In this document: piece after piece, positions 1-10,329 of the stretch
Layout: every line of letters begins with the position of its first letter
Position numbering within the stretch: the first letter of the stretch is position 1
The notes under the pieces: model-generated
What the model was told of the DNA's origin: nothing
What the model saw: the letters and a program-made list of their open reading frames with translations, nothing else
The model's database searches: none
NCBI RefSeq assembly: GCF_050859025.1
Contig: NZ_CP138200.1
Span: forward strand, 2,790,001 to 2,854,000
Direction of reading: 5' to 3'
From: Wukongibacter sp050859025
GTDB taxonomy: Bacteria; Bacillota; Clostridia; Peptostreptococcales; Caminicellaceae
Length of the DNA: 64,000 bases
Translations under genes and position numbers: made by a program

Positions 1-1185
1 GCTTCATGGATTTATGGTGAAGTCGATGGTCTTAAATATCTAGGTGATAATCTTTCACCGCAGTATGCTAGGCTAACACCTGGAGATGTAAACATAGCCG
101 ACACCACAGCCTATTTAGTTAAACCATTACTGGAAACAGCAAGAACTACTGAGATTCCACCAGATGCAGATGATATTGCCTATTGGCTTCATCCCTTGGA
201 TACGACTAAAAGTCTTGTTATAGGAACACAAAAAGAAGCAGGATACTCAATATATGATACAAGGGGCAATACATTAGCAGATGTAAATCCTGGTGATGTA
301 AGATATAATAATGTAGATGTTTTATACGATTTCAATTTGAATGGTGAAAAGATTGATATAGCAGTATTTACAGATAGAATAAAGGATAAATTTGCTATAT
401 ATAAGATAATTGAAAAAGCTCCTTATCTCATTAATCTTACCGATGAAAATGCTCCTAAGCTTTTTGGTGGTGAAGAAGGTGAGGATACTGCATATGGTAG
501 TGCTCTGTATACAAGTCCAATTACAGGGAAATCATATGGATTTGCCACCCAAAATGGTACTTATCATGTAGGTCAATTTGAGTTCATTGTGAACGGACAA
601 AAGGTGAGTTGGAGAAAAGTAAGGGATATTATCCTTGGTGATGGTGATGACGACGACCATGCAGAAGGTATGTCTGTAGACCCTGAATACGGAACAATAT
701 ATATAGGACAAGAAAATGTAGGTGTATATAAAACATCAGCCGAGGCTAATGGGCCCACTGAGTTAACAGAAGATGATATGATTGCAAAAGAAGGGGATTA
801 TAATCTTAGAAAGGACATTGAGGGCATAACCATTTACTACAAAGGTAACGGAGCTGGATACATACTCATTTCAAGTCAGGGCAATAGTACTTTTTCGGTA
901 TTTGACAGGCAAACAAATGACTTTTTACTATCATTTGCTGTTGTAGATAGTGGCAATAGTATAGATGGAGCTAAAGATACAGATAGTCTAGATGTTTTAA
1001 GTACACCCTTTGGAGAATTGTTTAAGAAGGGAATACTCATTGTTCAAGATGGTCAGGACACAAGCAATGACCCTACGGATATTGGAACCAATTTTAAATG
1101 GATTAGATGGGAAGATATTGTTAAAGAAACAGGTTTAGATATAGATACAATCTATAATCCAAGAAAGCCTAAAAATAGAAGATAG
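1..1185 (+). CDS. Beta-propeller phytase-like protein, 5' end cut by window
   Basis: The frame is open from base 1, so the gene starts upstream; the TTG at 196 lies inside a conserved stretch (DADDIAYWLHP) and is not the start. The pattern DADD.A.W.HP, then IGT.K..G..IYD..G, and later EGMSVDPEYGTIYIGQE matches beta-propeller phytases (3-phytase family, Pfam Phytase), which are secreted calcium-dependent enzymes releasing phosphate from phytate. About 395 residues are visible, close to one propeller. Any signal peptide or surface-attachment part would lie outside the window. A residue run rich in Asp (GDGDDDDHAEG) fits acidic calcium sites. The family call is good; the exact substrate is inference. 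Confidence 0.8.
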   Translation, partial: ASWIYGEVDGLKYLGDNLSPQYARLTPGDVNIADTTAYLVKPLLETARTTEIPPDADDIAYWLHPLDTTKSLVIGTQKEAGYSIYDTRGNTLADVNPGDVRYNNVDVLYDFNLNGEKIDIAVFTDRIKDKFAIYKIIEKAPYLINLTDENAPKLFGGEEGEDTAYGSALYTSPITGKSYGFATQNGTYHVGQFEFIVNGQKVSWRKVRDIILGDGDDDDHAEGMSVDPEYGTIYIGQENVGVYKTSAEANGPTELTEDDMIAKEGDYNLRKDIEGITIYYKGNGAGYILISSQGNSTFSVFDRQTNDFLLSFAVVDSGNSIDGAKDTDSLDVLSTPFGELFKKGILIVQDGQDTSNDPTDIGTNFKWIRWEDIVKETGLDIDTIYNPRKPKNRR

Positions 1186-1255
1186 GTAGAGGTGATGGGA
1201 ACTACTTTGTAGCAAAAGTGGTTCCTTTTCTAATATAGTACAAAAACTAAATTTT

Positions 1256-1414
1256 GTGTGCTATATTTTAAGGGATGAATTAATTCCACTTTACAAAAGC
1301 TTTGTCATAGACCTACCAAAGACACAGGGAAATGACCTATATGAATTATCTATTCTAGCAACCTATGTGGTCAACAAAGAAGAATATATATTACTTGCAG
1401 ATATAAAATACTGA
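1256..1414 (+). pseudogene. Short coding remnant in the 1186-2123 gap
   Basis: About 52 codons read without a stop, starting from a GTG. The peptide has a protein-like composition (DLPKTQGNDLYELSILATYVV). There is no convincing ribosome site and no recognisable family. It is best read as the 3' end of a lost gene. Apart from a hairpin near 1654-1713, the rest of the gap to 2123 is AT-rich and I see nothing else in it. Confidence 0.25.
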
Positions 1415-1653
1415 TTACAAGTAGAGGACTGTGAGTCATAAACAGATAAGAGGATGACAGTAAAAATGCCAATTTTTATATATTCCTAATGTAAAATAGT
1501 AAAATTATGGAAGCCTCCTCCTCTTTGCTTACCCATAATAGCGTTAACGTTATCTTAAAATTATTTTTAAAATGAAGTACAAATATACTTTTGAAAAATA
1601 ATTTCAGAATTATTTTCAGGTGATTTCATAATATCAAAGTAAATAATTGCACT

Positions 1654-1713
1654 AACAGCACTTATCAAGCACTTTATCCCTTAACATAAAGATTAGGCTT
1701 GATGAGTGCTGTT
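1654..1713. repeat. 17-bp inverted repeat, hairpin
   Basis: Arms 1654-1670 and 1697-1713 pair over 17 positions with one wobble, around a 26-base loop, and the right arm is followed by TTATTA. The long loop and short T tract make it a poor intrinsic terminator. It could instead be a mobile-element end or a decayed terminator. Confidence 0.5.
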
Positions 1714-2123
1714 TTATTACACTCGGCGTCATCAAAATAATTTCTTTTCATCTATTGGTTCAAACTTAAGAAATATTTTTGGTATATCAACTTCAAAGAA
1801 ACTATTTTAAATCAGAGCATCCATATAAAATGTAGGATCTTTGTTCGTAAAATATCTAACTAAAGGAATTTGTAACAGCAATTGAATAATTAATGGAAAT
1901 ATATGTAATACTATGTTGTGAAAATAATTTTAATGTATAACAATATTGGTTGCATATTGGCTTGTGGACACGTGATAGGAAAAATTATAAATGAACAAGT
2001 GAATACAAAGTTAAGCATTTTGAGGAAAATGACGTGACCTTTGAAAAGCTTAATATATTGTCAAATAAAGAACCGAGGACAGTGCTTAGTTACACATACT
2101 GTCAAATGAAAAGAGGGATTATA

Positions 2124-5100
2124 ATGAACAAGGAAGCAGAAAATAAAAATTTATCATTCCAATTTCTTAAAACTAACGGCGGTAAAACTGAGTCCAATGC
2201 GATTGAAGTGCCATCTATTACTTTACCTAAAGGTGGGGGCGCAATTAAAGGAATTGATGAAAAGTTTAGTGTGAATGCGGTTAATGGTACAGCTTCTTTT
2301 TTCCTACCTCTTCCTTTCTCAACCACCAGAGGAGGTAATTCACCTGCATTAAATTTATCTTATAATTCCGGTGCTGGAAATGGTGTTTTCGGGTTGGGGT
2401 GGGCTTTGAATTTACCGTCAATAAAACGTAAAACTAACAGAGGACTGCCTAAGTATATGGATGATGTAGATTCAGATATATTTCTTTTTTCCGAGGCTGA
2501 AGATCTTGTTGCGGAATTTAGCAAAGAGGTAGATGGCAGATTCAGTGCAGATGCAGAGGGTAACTATATAATCAAAGAAAAAGATTCAGAAGACGGCAAC
2601 TCTACTATTCGATTCTATAGACCAAGAATAGAAGGTTTATTTGCCCGAATTGAGAGATGGACTAGCAAAACATCAGGAGAAATTAAATGGAGGGTAATTA
2701 CGAAGGAGAATGTAACAACACTTTTTGGATGGAGTGCCGCATCAAGAATTTCTGACCCAAAAGATGCTAATAAAATATTCGAATGGCTCCCGGAATTTGT
2801 ATTTGATGACAAAGGAAACTGCTCACAATATATCTATAAAAAGGAAGACGATAAGGGACTTGATGATACTCTGCTTCACAACAGAAATAGGCTTGAAAGC
2901 GGAACAATTACATATGCTAATCTTTATTTAGAAAAGGTTTTATATGGTAACAAAACGCCTTATACGAAATTTAATGATCTTTATCCCCTTGAATCAGACT
3001 TTATGTTTCAAACGGTGTTTGATTTTGGGGAGTATGAGAGCAATGTCCCTTATTTAAAAACTAATGATTGGGATTTAAGAAAGGATGCTTTTTCTGATTA
3101 CAAGGCCGGCTTTGAAATTCGTACTACTCGATTATGTAAACGAGTTTTACTATTCCACTATTTCAATGAACTGCCAGGAGGTTCAGCTCTAGTAAAATCA
3201 CTGAATTTTCAATATGGCACTAATGATCAGGAAGGTTTTACTTTCTTAAAATCGATTACAATGATGGGATATATCAAAAAGGCAGATGGAACTTATTCAT
3301 TCAGAAATCTTCCCCCTATAGAATTTGAATATGAAAAGCCCCATTGGAACAAAGAGATTAAAACTATATCGTCAGAGAATTTAGTTCATGCACCGTCAGG
3401 GTTGGGTGAACAACAATATCAATTCGTCGATTTATTTAACGAAGGCTTGTCGGGTATACTTACGGAGCAAGCTGAAGGTTGGTATTATAAGCATAGTCTG
3501 GGCGATGGACAATTTGAACAGGCAACTTTAGTTTCACCTAAACCTTCTTTTTCTGGTTTAGGTGGACAATTGCAGCTGATGGATATGGATGCTGATGGTG
3601 GAAAACAACTGGTAAACTTCAGTACAGAACCCAAAGGATACTTTGAATTAAGCGAAGAAGAGGAATGGCAAGCCTTTCGTACTTTCAAAGACCTTCCTAA
3701 TATCAATATGCAGGATGCCAATACCCGTATGATTGATCTTAATGGCGATGGTAGGCCGGAAGTTTTGATTACGGAAGATAATGTATTTACCTGGTATGAA
3801 TCTTCAGGCAGAAAAGGGTTTGAAAGTGTTCATAAAACAGTAAAATCTTTTGATGAAGAAACCGGTCCGCATATCGTATTTTCTGATCCTAAACAAACCA
3901 TTTTTTTGGCGGATATGTCTGGTGATGGCATGACTGACATCGTAAGAATTCGCAACGGTGAAGTCTGTTATTGGCCAAACCTGGGTTATGGAAGGTTCGG
4001 TACAAAAGTGGCCATGGATAAGGCTCCCGTTTTTGATTATCCAGACTTATTTAATCCAACTTATTTGCGATTGGCAGATATAGACGGATCTGGAACAACC
4101 GACATCATTTATCTTGGGAAAAACAAATTTACCTGTTGGATGAATTTGAGCGGAAACGCATTCAGCACCGTACCCTTTGAAATAGATGCCTTCCCTGAAA
4201 TACATAATCAGGGAAAAATCACAGTTACCGATTTGCTGGGCAATGGTGTTTCATGTATCGTTTGGTCAAGCCCTTTATCCAAGGATGCTCAGGCTCCGTT
4301 AAAATACATTGACCTGATGAACAGCAAGAAACCTCATATTATGGTTTCTTACAAGAATAATCTCGGCAAAGAAGTTACACTGGAATATACCCCTTCCACC
4401 AAGTTTTACATTGAAGATAAGCTTGCAGGCAGGCCGTGGATTACCAAACTTCATTTCCCAGTCCATTGCATTTCAAAAACCGAAACAAGAGATAGAATTT
4501 CGGGTTATCGATTCATCAGTTCTTATCGATACCATCATGGCTATTACGACCATGCTGAAAGAGAATTTAGGGGCTTTGGCATGGTGGAACAGATAGATAC
4601 CGAAGATTTTGAACATTGGATAAAAGGAGATGCAAGTAATATCGTAGATCAGGAGCTCCACCAGGAACCTGTAATTACCAAAAGTTGGTTTCATACCGGA
4701 GTCTTTTTAAGCAGGAAAAATATTCTCAATCAGTTTGCTCATGAATACTGGTATGAAGAAATGGCAAAGCAGGGCTTTACTGTAGTGAATCACGAACAAA
4801 CATTGCCAGATGCACGGATTATCTCTGCCCCGGGATTAGACCCATCCATTATAGACCATCTCAGTGCACAAGAATGGAGGGAAGCCTTACGTGCCTGCAA
4901 AGGAATGGGTCTGCGTTCAGAAGTGTTTGCTCACGATGCACCTTTAACAGACGTAACCCCCGAGGAAATCCAAAAAGAATTAACACCCTATTCTGCTGTC
5001 AGCCATAATTGCGTTATCGAACTGTTGCAGCCAAAGGGACAAAACAAGCATGCTATATTTGTTGTTAAAGAGAGCGAGGCTATTACCTACAGCTACGAGC

Positions 5101-8100
5101 GGAACATGGAGGATCCACGAATTGTCCATAATCTCAATATTAAAATGGATGAATATGGAAATGTATTGGAATCGGCCACGGTGGTTTATCCAAGAATAGA
5201 AAAAGATATTTCACTACTGATTGAAACACAGAAAGAACAGAATAAAACACTGATTACCTATACGCAAAACAGCTTTACCAATGATATTAATACGGACTCC
5301 TCGTACAGACTGAGACTTATGGCGGAGACGATGACTTATGAATTAATGGGTGTTTCCAAAGACAGCTCTTTATATTCAGTGAATGATTTTGATAACATCC
5401 TTACGGGTGCCGTTGAAGTGGATTATCATCAAGTTGATAAAAATCCTGAACTCGGCACTTCACAGAAAAGATTAATTGAACACATACGCACCATTTATCG
5501 CAGCAACAATTTAAAGGATGCTTTGCCATTATATCAATTGGAATCATTGGCGCTACCTTTTGAAATCTATCAATTAGCTTACACGCCGACCCTTGTCGAG
5601 AATATTTTTGGAGCAAGGGTTAATGAAGAGCTGATGCTGGAAGGTAAATTCACATACAGGGAGGGCGATGATAGCTGGTGGATTCGATCGGGAACCACCC
5701 AATTTATCGATATAGGAGAAGCCATAGCCGATGCTCGAGACCGTTTTTATCTCCCAATTTCCTATACCGATCCTTACGGTGCCAAAACAAAGGTGGAATA
5801 TGATGACAGCAATTATCACCTTTACATTGAAGAAACTGAAGACGCGTTAGGCAATAAAACAAAGGTGGAGCTTTTTAATTTTAGGACACTTTCAGCCCAA
5901 ATGTTGAAGGACTCGAATAACAATATTTCCGAAGCCATAACAGATGAACTAGGACTTGTGAAGGCTATGGCGATATTCGGAAAAGGAGATGAAGCTGATG
6001 ATTTAATTGGCTTGAATGAGTTTTCTTCTCTTTCTGAAAATACACTGGTCAATGAATTCTTCCATGCACAAGTTTCCGACGAATTGGTTATGCATGGAAA
6101 AAGTTTATTGCAGCATGCCACGGCAAGATTTATTTATAACTTTGATGCTTATAAAAATTCAGGCAAACCTGTGGTTGTTGCCTCCATTGTAAGGGAAGAA
6201 CACTTTAAGAAAAATAATGATTCGCCCGTTCAGATTAGTTTTGAATACTCCAACGGCCTTGGTCATGTGGTGATGAAAAAGGTGCAGGCTGAACCGGGGC
6301 TGGCAAAGCAAGTGACGATCAATTCCGATGATTCTTATATAGTCGCTGACGTCGATACCGCCAAGCTTAACCCCAAGCAACTGAGATGGATTGGCAACGG
6401 CAGAACCGTGCTCAATAACAAAGGCAATGTCGTAAAACAATACGAGCCGTACTTTTCGGTAACGCACAACTACGAAGATGTAAAGGAATTGATGGAAACT
6501 GGGTTCCCGACTATTATGTATTACGATGCGCTGGGACGTCTCATCAAGACCAAAATGCCCGATGGTACTTTGTCGCGTACAGAATTTGATTCATGGAAAC
6601 AAATTGTATACGACCAAAACGATACGATTTTGGAATCTCCCTGGTATCACAAACGCACCAACCGATTGATAGATACCGAACTCATTGAGGCGGGCAAAGA
6701 TCCAGAGAGGGAAAAAGCAGCTGCCGATAAAGCCGCCAAGCATGCCAACACACCCAATGTCCAGCACTTCGATACATTGGGTAGACCTGTTTTATCAGTC
6801 GAACATAACAAACATTTGAGAGCCGATGAGGATGAATTTTATCTAACCAGAGTTGATTTAGATATTGAAGGCAACATGCGCAAAGTGACAGACGCACGCG
6901 GCAATACAGTGATGCAATACAAATACGATATGCTGGGCAACCGGGTGTATCAGCAAAGCATGGATGCCGGACAACGGTGGATGCTTACCAATATCCTAGG
7001 TAATCCACTTCGAAACTGGGATGAGAGAGATCACGAATTCCAATATTTTTACGATATCCTACATCGGCCTACTCACAGTAAGGTATTAGGCGGTGATGGT
7101 GATCAGCCTCTTAACCATATCTTTGATAGGATATTTTATGGAGAAGCAGAAGCCAACTCCGAACTGAAAAACCTCAGGGGGCAGGTAATTAGGCATTATG
7201 ATACTGGTGGACTTGTGGAAACGTCTGAATATGACTTTAAAGGGCAGCCAAAATCCACCACCCGTAAACTTTTTAAAAATTATAAAAACGTTGTCGACTG
7301 GATAGACGACAACTTAGTCGTAGACCTTGAATCTGAAAGCTTTACCTTTATTACAGAAACAGATGCCCTCGGGAGGGTTACGAAACAAACCGCGCCAGAT
7401 GGCAGCATCATAACACCATCTTATAATGAAGCGGGATTGTTGAACGGTGAAAGCGTCACCCATGCTGACCCGGCAGTTACCTCTGTCTATATAAAAGACA
7501 TTGACTACAATGAAAAAGGCCAACGCAATGAAATTACTTATGGAAATGATGTAATCACCCAATTTTATTATGACAAGGAGACCTTCCGACTAAGACGTTT
7601 AGAAACCAAACGTAAGAACAACGACCCGCTTGCGGATTGGCATTACACCTATGATCCGGTGGGTAATATCACCCATATTGAAGACAAAAACATTCCAGTT
7701 GTATTTTTTGATAACCAAAAAATCACTGGCGTGTCTACCTATACCTACGATGCTCTTTATCGTCTGGTGGAGGCCACCGGCAGGGAAAACAATACACCAT
7801 TGATCTTTGACAGCAAGGATAATTGGAGTGACATCGCTTTTATGCAGCAATTAAATCCCGGCGATCCAATGGCAATGCGAAATTATACCCAAAGCTACCT
7901 TTATGACGCAGTTGGCAATATCCTACAAATGAAGCATCAAGCATCAGAAAACAACTGGACAAGGGATTATAATTATGAGGCTTCGAATAATCGCCTGATT
8001 AGAACGAAAATAGGTACAAATACTTACAGCTACCCACACCATCCACACCATGGCTTTATGACCGCTATGCCCCATTTGGAGGATATGGAATGGAACTTTA

Positions 8101-9677
8101 AAGAAGAACTGGTAAAAACCATCCGCCAGAGACGCACCGACGGCGGCACACCGGAAATCACTTATTACCAATATGACGGGCAAGGGCAACGGATAAGAAA
8201 AATAACCGAGAACCAGGCCGATGCAGGTGATATACCAGGCAAAAAAGACGAGAGGATTTATATCGCTGGCTATGAACTTTACAAACAGCACAGTGGCACG
8301 GATGCAGGATTAGAACGCACCAGCCTGAGCTTGATGGACAATAAGCACCGCTTTGTAATGATAGACACTGAAACCAAACCTAGGGTGATATTGGGCATAC
8401 GGATGGGCCGAACCAGCCCCGCCCAAACGGTTAGCTACCAACTGCACAACCATATTGGTTCTGCAACGTTGGAGTTAGATGATGAAGCAAGGGTCATCAG
8501 CTATGAAGAATACCATCCTTATGGCACCACAGCCTATCAGGCTAAAAACGCAGTCATAAAATGTGCCGCAAAAAGGTATCGTTATACGGGTATGGAGAGA
8601 GATGAGGAGAGTGGGTTGGAATACCATAGTGCGAGGTATTATCTGCCGTGGCTGGGAAAGTGGCTGAGTGCGGACCCGATTGGGATTGGGGATGGGGTGA
8701 ATGTTTATAGTTATAGTAGAAATACCCCAAGTCATAATCAAGATTCAAGTGGTACACAATCGAATTCGATAATGAATTCAGTGAATCCGAATGATCCAAT
8801 CAATTATGTTTCATTTGAAGATTTTAGATCTGGTGCGGTTGGCCCCTGGAATGAACAAGGTTTAAGGAGTTTATGGAATAGAGCACATCCAAGCCAGACT
8901 GTGGCTAATCCTATAATTTATGCGATAAGCTCAACAACTGGTAGAGCTGATCGTTTGTCTTTGGAAAATGCTATAGAAAGATTGGGATTGTCTAGAGAAC
9001 TATTTGAAAAGGAACTTGGAAAAGGAAGTGTATTAATTTTACGAAATAACAGATTAAGTAAAACAAGTCAAAAAACTGTCGAGCAGATTAATAATCCTTC
9101 TTTAGCAACCCCATTGATGGGCTTTGCTATACGAATGTTACAAAGAGATACTGTACAATTTCAAGCAGCATTTCCTTCGGATTATTATACTAGATTTAGT
9201 AAAAGTATTATTAAAGAAAGCATAAGACTGAATGGACCTGATTCTGGAATTGAGGCTGTCGATAAGGCGTTTGGATCCGAAGATTTTTCACAGGGATTAG
9301 CAGCTTTGCATTTATATGAAGCATTAGCAAGAAGAGATGAAAATACTGGATTTGATAAGGTTCAGCACTTCGTTGCTTCTGCGGTTTCAGAATATAAGAA
9401 TACAAGCATAGGAACTGATATTAGACAGTATGGTAAAGAAATAATTTTTGACGAAATGCCAAGTTGGTTCACTGATGACATAGGTTATGATCCTCATGAT
9501 ATGTTAGCTAATAATCTTGGCCAAGCTTTTGGAGCTAAATTATATAAACTTTATCATCCAGTGAGAGACATGATTTTTAATCCAGTAGATACTATAGTAA
9601 GAAAAATAAATGAGTTAGAGAGGAATCTGACTTATGAAATTAAAAAGCTTTATGAAGTACCACCACCATTTTATTAA
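2124..9677 (+). CDS. ABC toxin TcB-TcC fusion (SpvB / Rhs) with C-terminal payload
   Basis: 2517 residues, the B (cocoon) and C (payload) subunits of a Tc toxin on one chain. Order: SpvB-like N-terminus (about residues 30-330, SITLPKGGGAIKGIDEKF); FG-GAP/VCBS calcium repeats about 485-670 (MDMDADGG, DLNGDGRPEV, DMSGDGMTDI, DIDGSGTTDI); TcdB middle regions; many Rhs/YD repeats; an Rhs-associated core near 2150-2205 (YHPYGT, GMERDEESGLEYHSARYY, WLGKWLSADPIGIGDG). The core Asp-Pro-Gly segment is where family members self-cleave to release the cargo. About 310 residues after the core are payload. A frame-extended GTG at 2034 exists, but ATG 2124 has AGAGGG at correct spacing, so I use it. The B-C fusion is uncommon compared with split tcB/tcC. 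TcA lies downstream. Confidence 0.9.
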   Translation: MNKEAENKNLSFQFLKTNGGKTESNAIEVPSITLPKGGGAIKGIDEKFSVNAVNGTASFFLPLPFSTTRGGNSPALNLSYNSGAGNGVFGLGWALNLPSIKRKTNRGLPKYMDDVDSDIFLFSEAEDLVAEFSKEVDGRFSADAEGNYIIKEKDSEDGNSTIRFYRPRIEGLFARIERWTSKTSGEIKWRVITKENVTTLFGWSAASRISDPKDANKIFEWLPEFVFDDKGNCSQYIYKKEDDKGLDDTLLHNRNRLESGTITYANLYLEKVLYGNKTPYTKFNDLYPLESDFMFQTVFDFGEYESNVPYLKTNDWDLRKDAFSDYKAGFEIRTTRLCKRVLLFHYFNELPGGSALVKSLNFQYGTNDQEGFTFLKSITMMGYIKKADGTYSFRNLPPIEFEYEKPHWNKEIKTISSENLVHAPSGLGEQQYQFVDLFNEGLSGILTEQAEGWYYKHSLGDGQFEQATLVSPKPSFSGLGGQLQLMDMDADGGKQLVNFSTEPKGYFELSEEEEWQAFRTFKDLPNINMQDANTRMIDLNGDGRPEVLITEDNVFTWYESSGRKGFESVHKTVKSFDEETGPHIVFSDPKQTIFLADMSGDGMTDIVRIRNGEVCYWPNLGYGRFGTKVAMDKAPVFDYPDLFNPTYLRLADIDGSGTTDIIYLGKNKFTCWMNLSGNAFSTVPFEIDAFPEIHNQGKITVTDLLGNGVSCIVWSSPLSKDAQAPLKYIDLMNSKKPHIMVSYKNNLGKEVTLEYTPSTKFYIEDKLAGRPWITKLHFPVHCISKTETRDRISGYRFISSYRYHHGYYDHAEREFRGFGMVEQIDTEDFEHWIKGDASNIVDQELHQEPVITKSWFHTGVFLSRKNILNQFAHEYWYEEMAKQGFTVVNHEQTLPDARIISAPGLDPSIIDHLSAQEWREALRACKGMGLRSEVFAHDAPLTDVTPEEIQKELTPYSAVSHNCVIELLQPKGQNKHAIFVVKESEAITYSYERNMEDPRIVHNLNIKMDEYGNVLESATVVYPRIEKDISLLIETQKEQNKTLITYTQNSFTNDINTDSSYRLRLMAETMTYELMGVSKDSSLYSVNDFDNILTGAVEVDYHQVDKNPELGTSQKRLIEHIRTIYRSNNLKDALPLYQLESLALPFEIYQLAYTPTLVENIFGARVNEELMLEGKFTYREGDDSWWIRSGTTQFIDIGEAIADARDRFYLPISYTDPYGAKTKVEYDDSNYHLYIEETEDALGNKTKVELFNFRTLSAQMLKDSNNNISEAITDELGLVKAMAIFGKGDEADDLIGLNEFSSLSENTLVNEFFHAQVSDELVMHGKSLLQHATARFIYNFDAYKNSGKPVVVASIVREEHFKKNNDSPVQISFEYSNGLGHVVMKKVQAEPGLAKQVTINSDDSYIVADVDTAKLNPKQLRWIGNGRTVLNNKGNVVKQYEPYFSVTHNYEDVKELMETGFPTIMYYDALGRLIKTKMPDGTLSRTEFDSWKQIVYDQNDTILESPWYHKRTNRLIDTELIEAGKDPEREKAAADKAAKHANTPNVQHFDTLGRPVLSVEHNKHLRADEDEFYLTRVDLDIEGNMRKVTDARGNTVMQYKYDMLGNRVYQQSMDAGQRWMLTNILGNPLRNWDERDHEFQYFYDILHRPTHSKVLGGDGDQPLNHIFDRIFYGEAEANSELKNLRGQVIRHYDTGGLVETSEYDFKGQPKSTTRKLFKNYKNVVDWIDDNLVVDLESESFTFITETDALGRVTKQTAPDGSIITPSYNEAGLLNGESVTHADPAVTSVYIKDIDYNEKGQRNEITYGNDVITQFYYDKETFRLRRLETKRKNNDPLADWHYTYDPVGNITHIEDKNIPVVFFDNQKITGVSTYTYDALYRLVEATGRENNTPLIFDSKDNWSDIAFMQQLNPGDPMAMRNYTQSYLYDAVGNILQMKHQASENNWTRDYNYEASNNRLIRTKIGTNTYSYPHHPHHGFMTAMPHLEDMEWNFKEELVKTIRQRRTDGGTPEITYYQYDGQGQRIRKITENQADAGDIPGKKDERIYIAGYELYKQHSGTDAGLERTSLSLMDNKHRFVMIDTETKPRVILGIRMGRTSPAQTVSYQLHNHIGSATLELDDEARVISYEEYHPYGTTAYQAKNAVIKCAAKRYRYTGMERDEESGLEYHSARYYLPWLGKWLSADPIGIGDGVNVYSYSRNTPSHNQDSSGTQSNSIMNSVNPNDPINYVSFEDFRSGAVGPWNEQGLRSLWNRAHPSQTVANPIIYAISSTTGRADRLSLENAIERLGLSRELFEKELGKGSVLILRNNRLSKTSQKTVEQINNPSLATPLMGFAIRMLQRDTVQFQAAFPSDYYTRFSKSIIKESIRLNGPDSGIEAVDKAFGSEDFSQGLAALHLYEALARRDENTGFDKVQHFVASAVSEYKNTSIGTDIRQYGKEIIFDEMPSWFTDDIGYDPHDMLANNLGQAFGAKLYKLYHPVRDMIFNPVDTIVRKINELERNLTYEIKKLYEVPPPFY

Positions 9678-9705
9678 TATCCTGAGTAGTTAAAGAGGCC
9701 AAATT

Positions 9706-9915
9706 ATGACAACATCATTTACAACCATACTCAACACCGACAAAGATCTTGAGAGTCTTTTTGGCAAGGCTAAAGACAAGCTTCTCAATAATTCCAAGGA
9801 AGCTTCTGCAAAATTTATCTTGGAGTTTATTGCAAAGGAAACGATCCGATACCTAAAGAACATTTTCCTGCCAGACAAAAGTAATTTTATCCAGTTTTGT
9901 ACTGAATTTCCTTAA
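9706..9915 (+). CDS. Small hypothetical protein between toxin genes
   Basis: 69 residues starting at an ATG with AGAGG eight bases upstream, 28 bases after the toxin stop. It is probably helical and lysine-rich (AKFILEFIAKETIRYLKNIFL). It has no membrane segment, signal or motif I know. Its place directly behind the payload domain is where an immunity or chaperone gene could sit, but nothing in the sequence shows that. It may equally be a truncated gene, since the following 350 bases look decayed. Confidence 0.45.
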   Translation: MTTSFTTILNTDKDLESLFGKAKDKLLNNSKEASAKFILEFIAKETIRYLKNIFLPDKSNFIQFCTEFP

Positions 9916-10268
9916 ATGAAAATTGATTACATTACTATTGAAGGCAATGAAGCTTGCGAACATTGCTATAAGATTATGAATATTTACAAAAATACCTAGA
10001 CTATTGGTTCAGCAAAGGATTGGATGCTCCAGGAATCGCATCAAATCAAATGAATCTTTAAGTATATGAATATTGGAGAGAGCGATGTGATTGATGGTAT
10101 CGAAGAAATCAGAAGCTGGTTAAAAGATGGATCAAAGATCATACTGAAAATAGATGTACGCCGATCGATCGGAATAGTGCCCCAGTGAAACAAAGACCCT
10201 CGAATTAGTATGCAGCAAACCGGTAGAGGTATCGGAGAAGCATTGGTACAATTAAAATTGTGCAATTA
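9916..10268 (+). pseudogene. Decayed coding sequence between TcBC and TcA
   Basis: Short open stretches follow one another in different frames. They are 27 codons from the ATG at 9916 with a CxxC-like EACEHCYK, 40 codons from the ATG at 10066 (DVIDGIEEIRSWLKDG), and then, after a TGA at 10186, a frame reading MQQTGRGIGEALVQLKLCN up to TAA 10266-10268. Protein-like segments broken by stops point to one or two degraded genes. The original family is not recognised. Confidence 0.35.
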
Positions 10269-10329
10269 AGATTTATCGTTTCCTCACAAATCGCGTAACA
10301 AAAAATATCAAATAAAGGAGTGATATACT

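Noticed and set aside
196..198. TTG start for the phytase-like gene
   Set aside because: It lies inside the conserved DADD.A.W.HP segment and the frame is open to base 1.
2034..2123. GTG start extending the TcB-TcC fusion by 30 residues
   Set aside because: No ribosome site before it, while ATG 2124 has AGAGGG at good spacing and the added residues do not resemble the family N-terminus.
5822..6121. Minus-strand ORFs of 60-120 codons across the toxin genes
   Set aside because: They are shadows of the long toxin frames, with no ribosome site or family resemblance.
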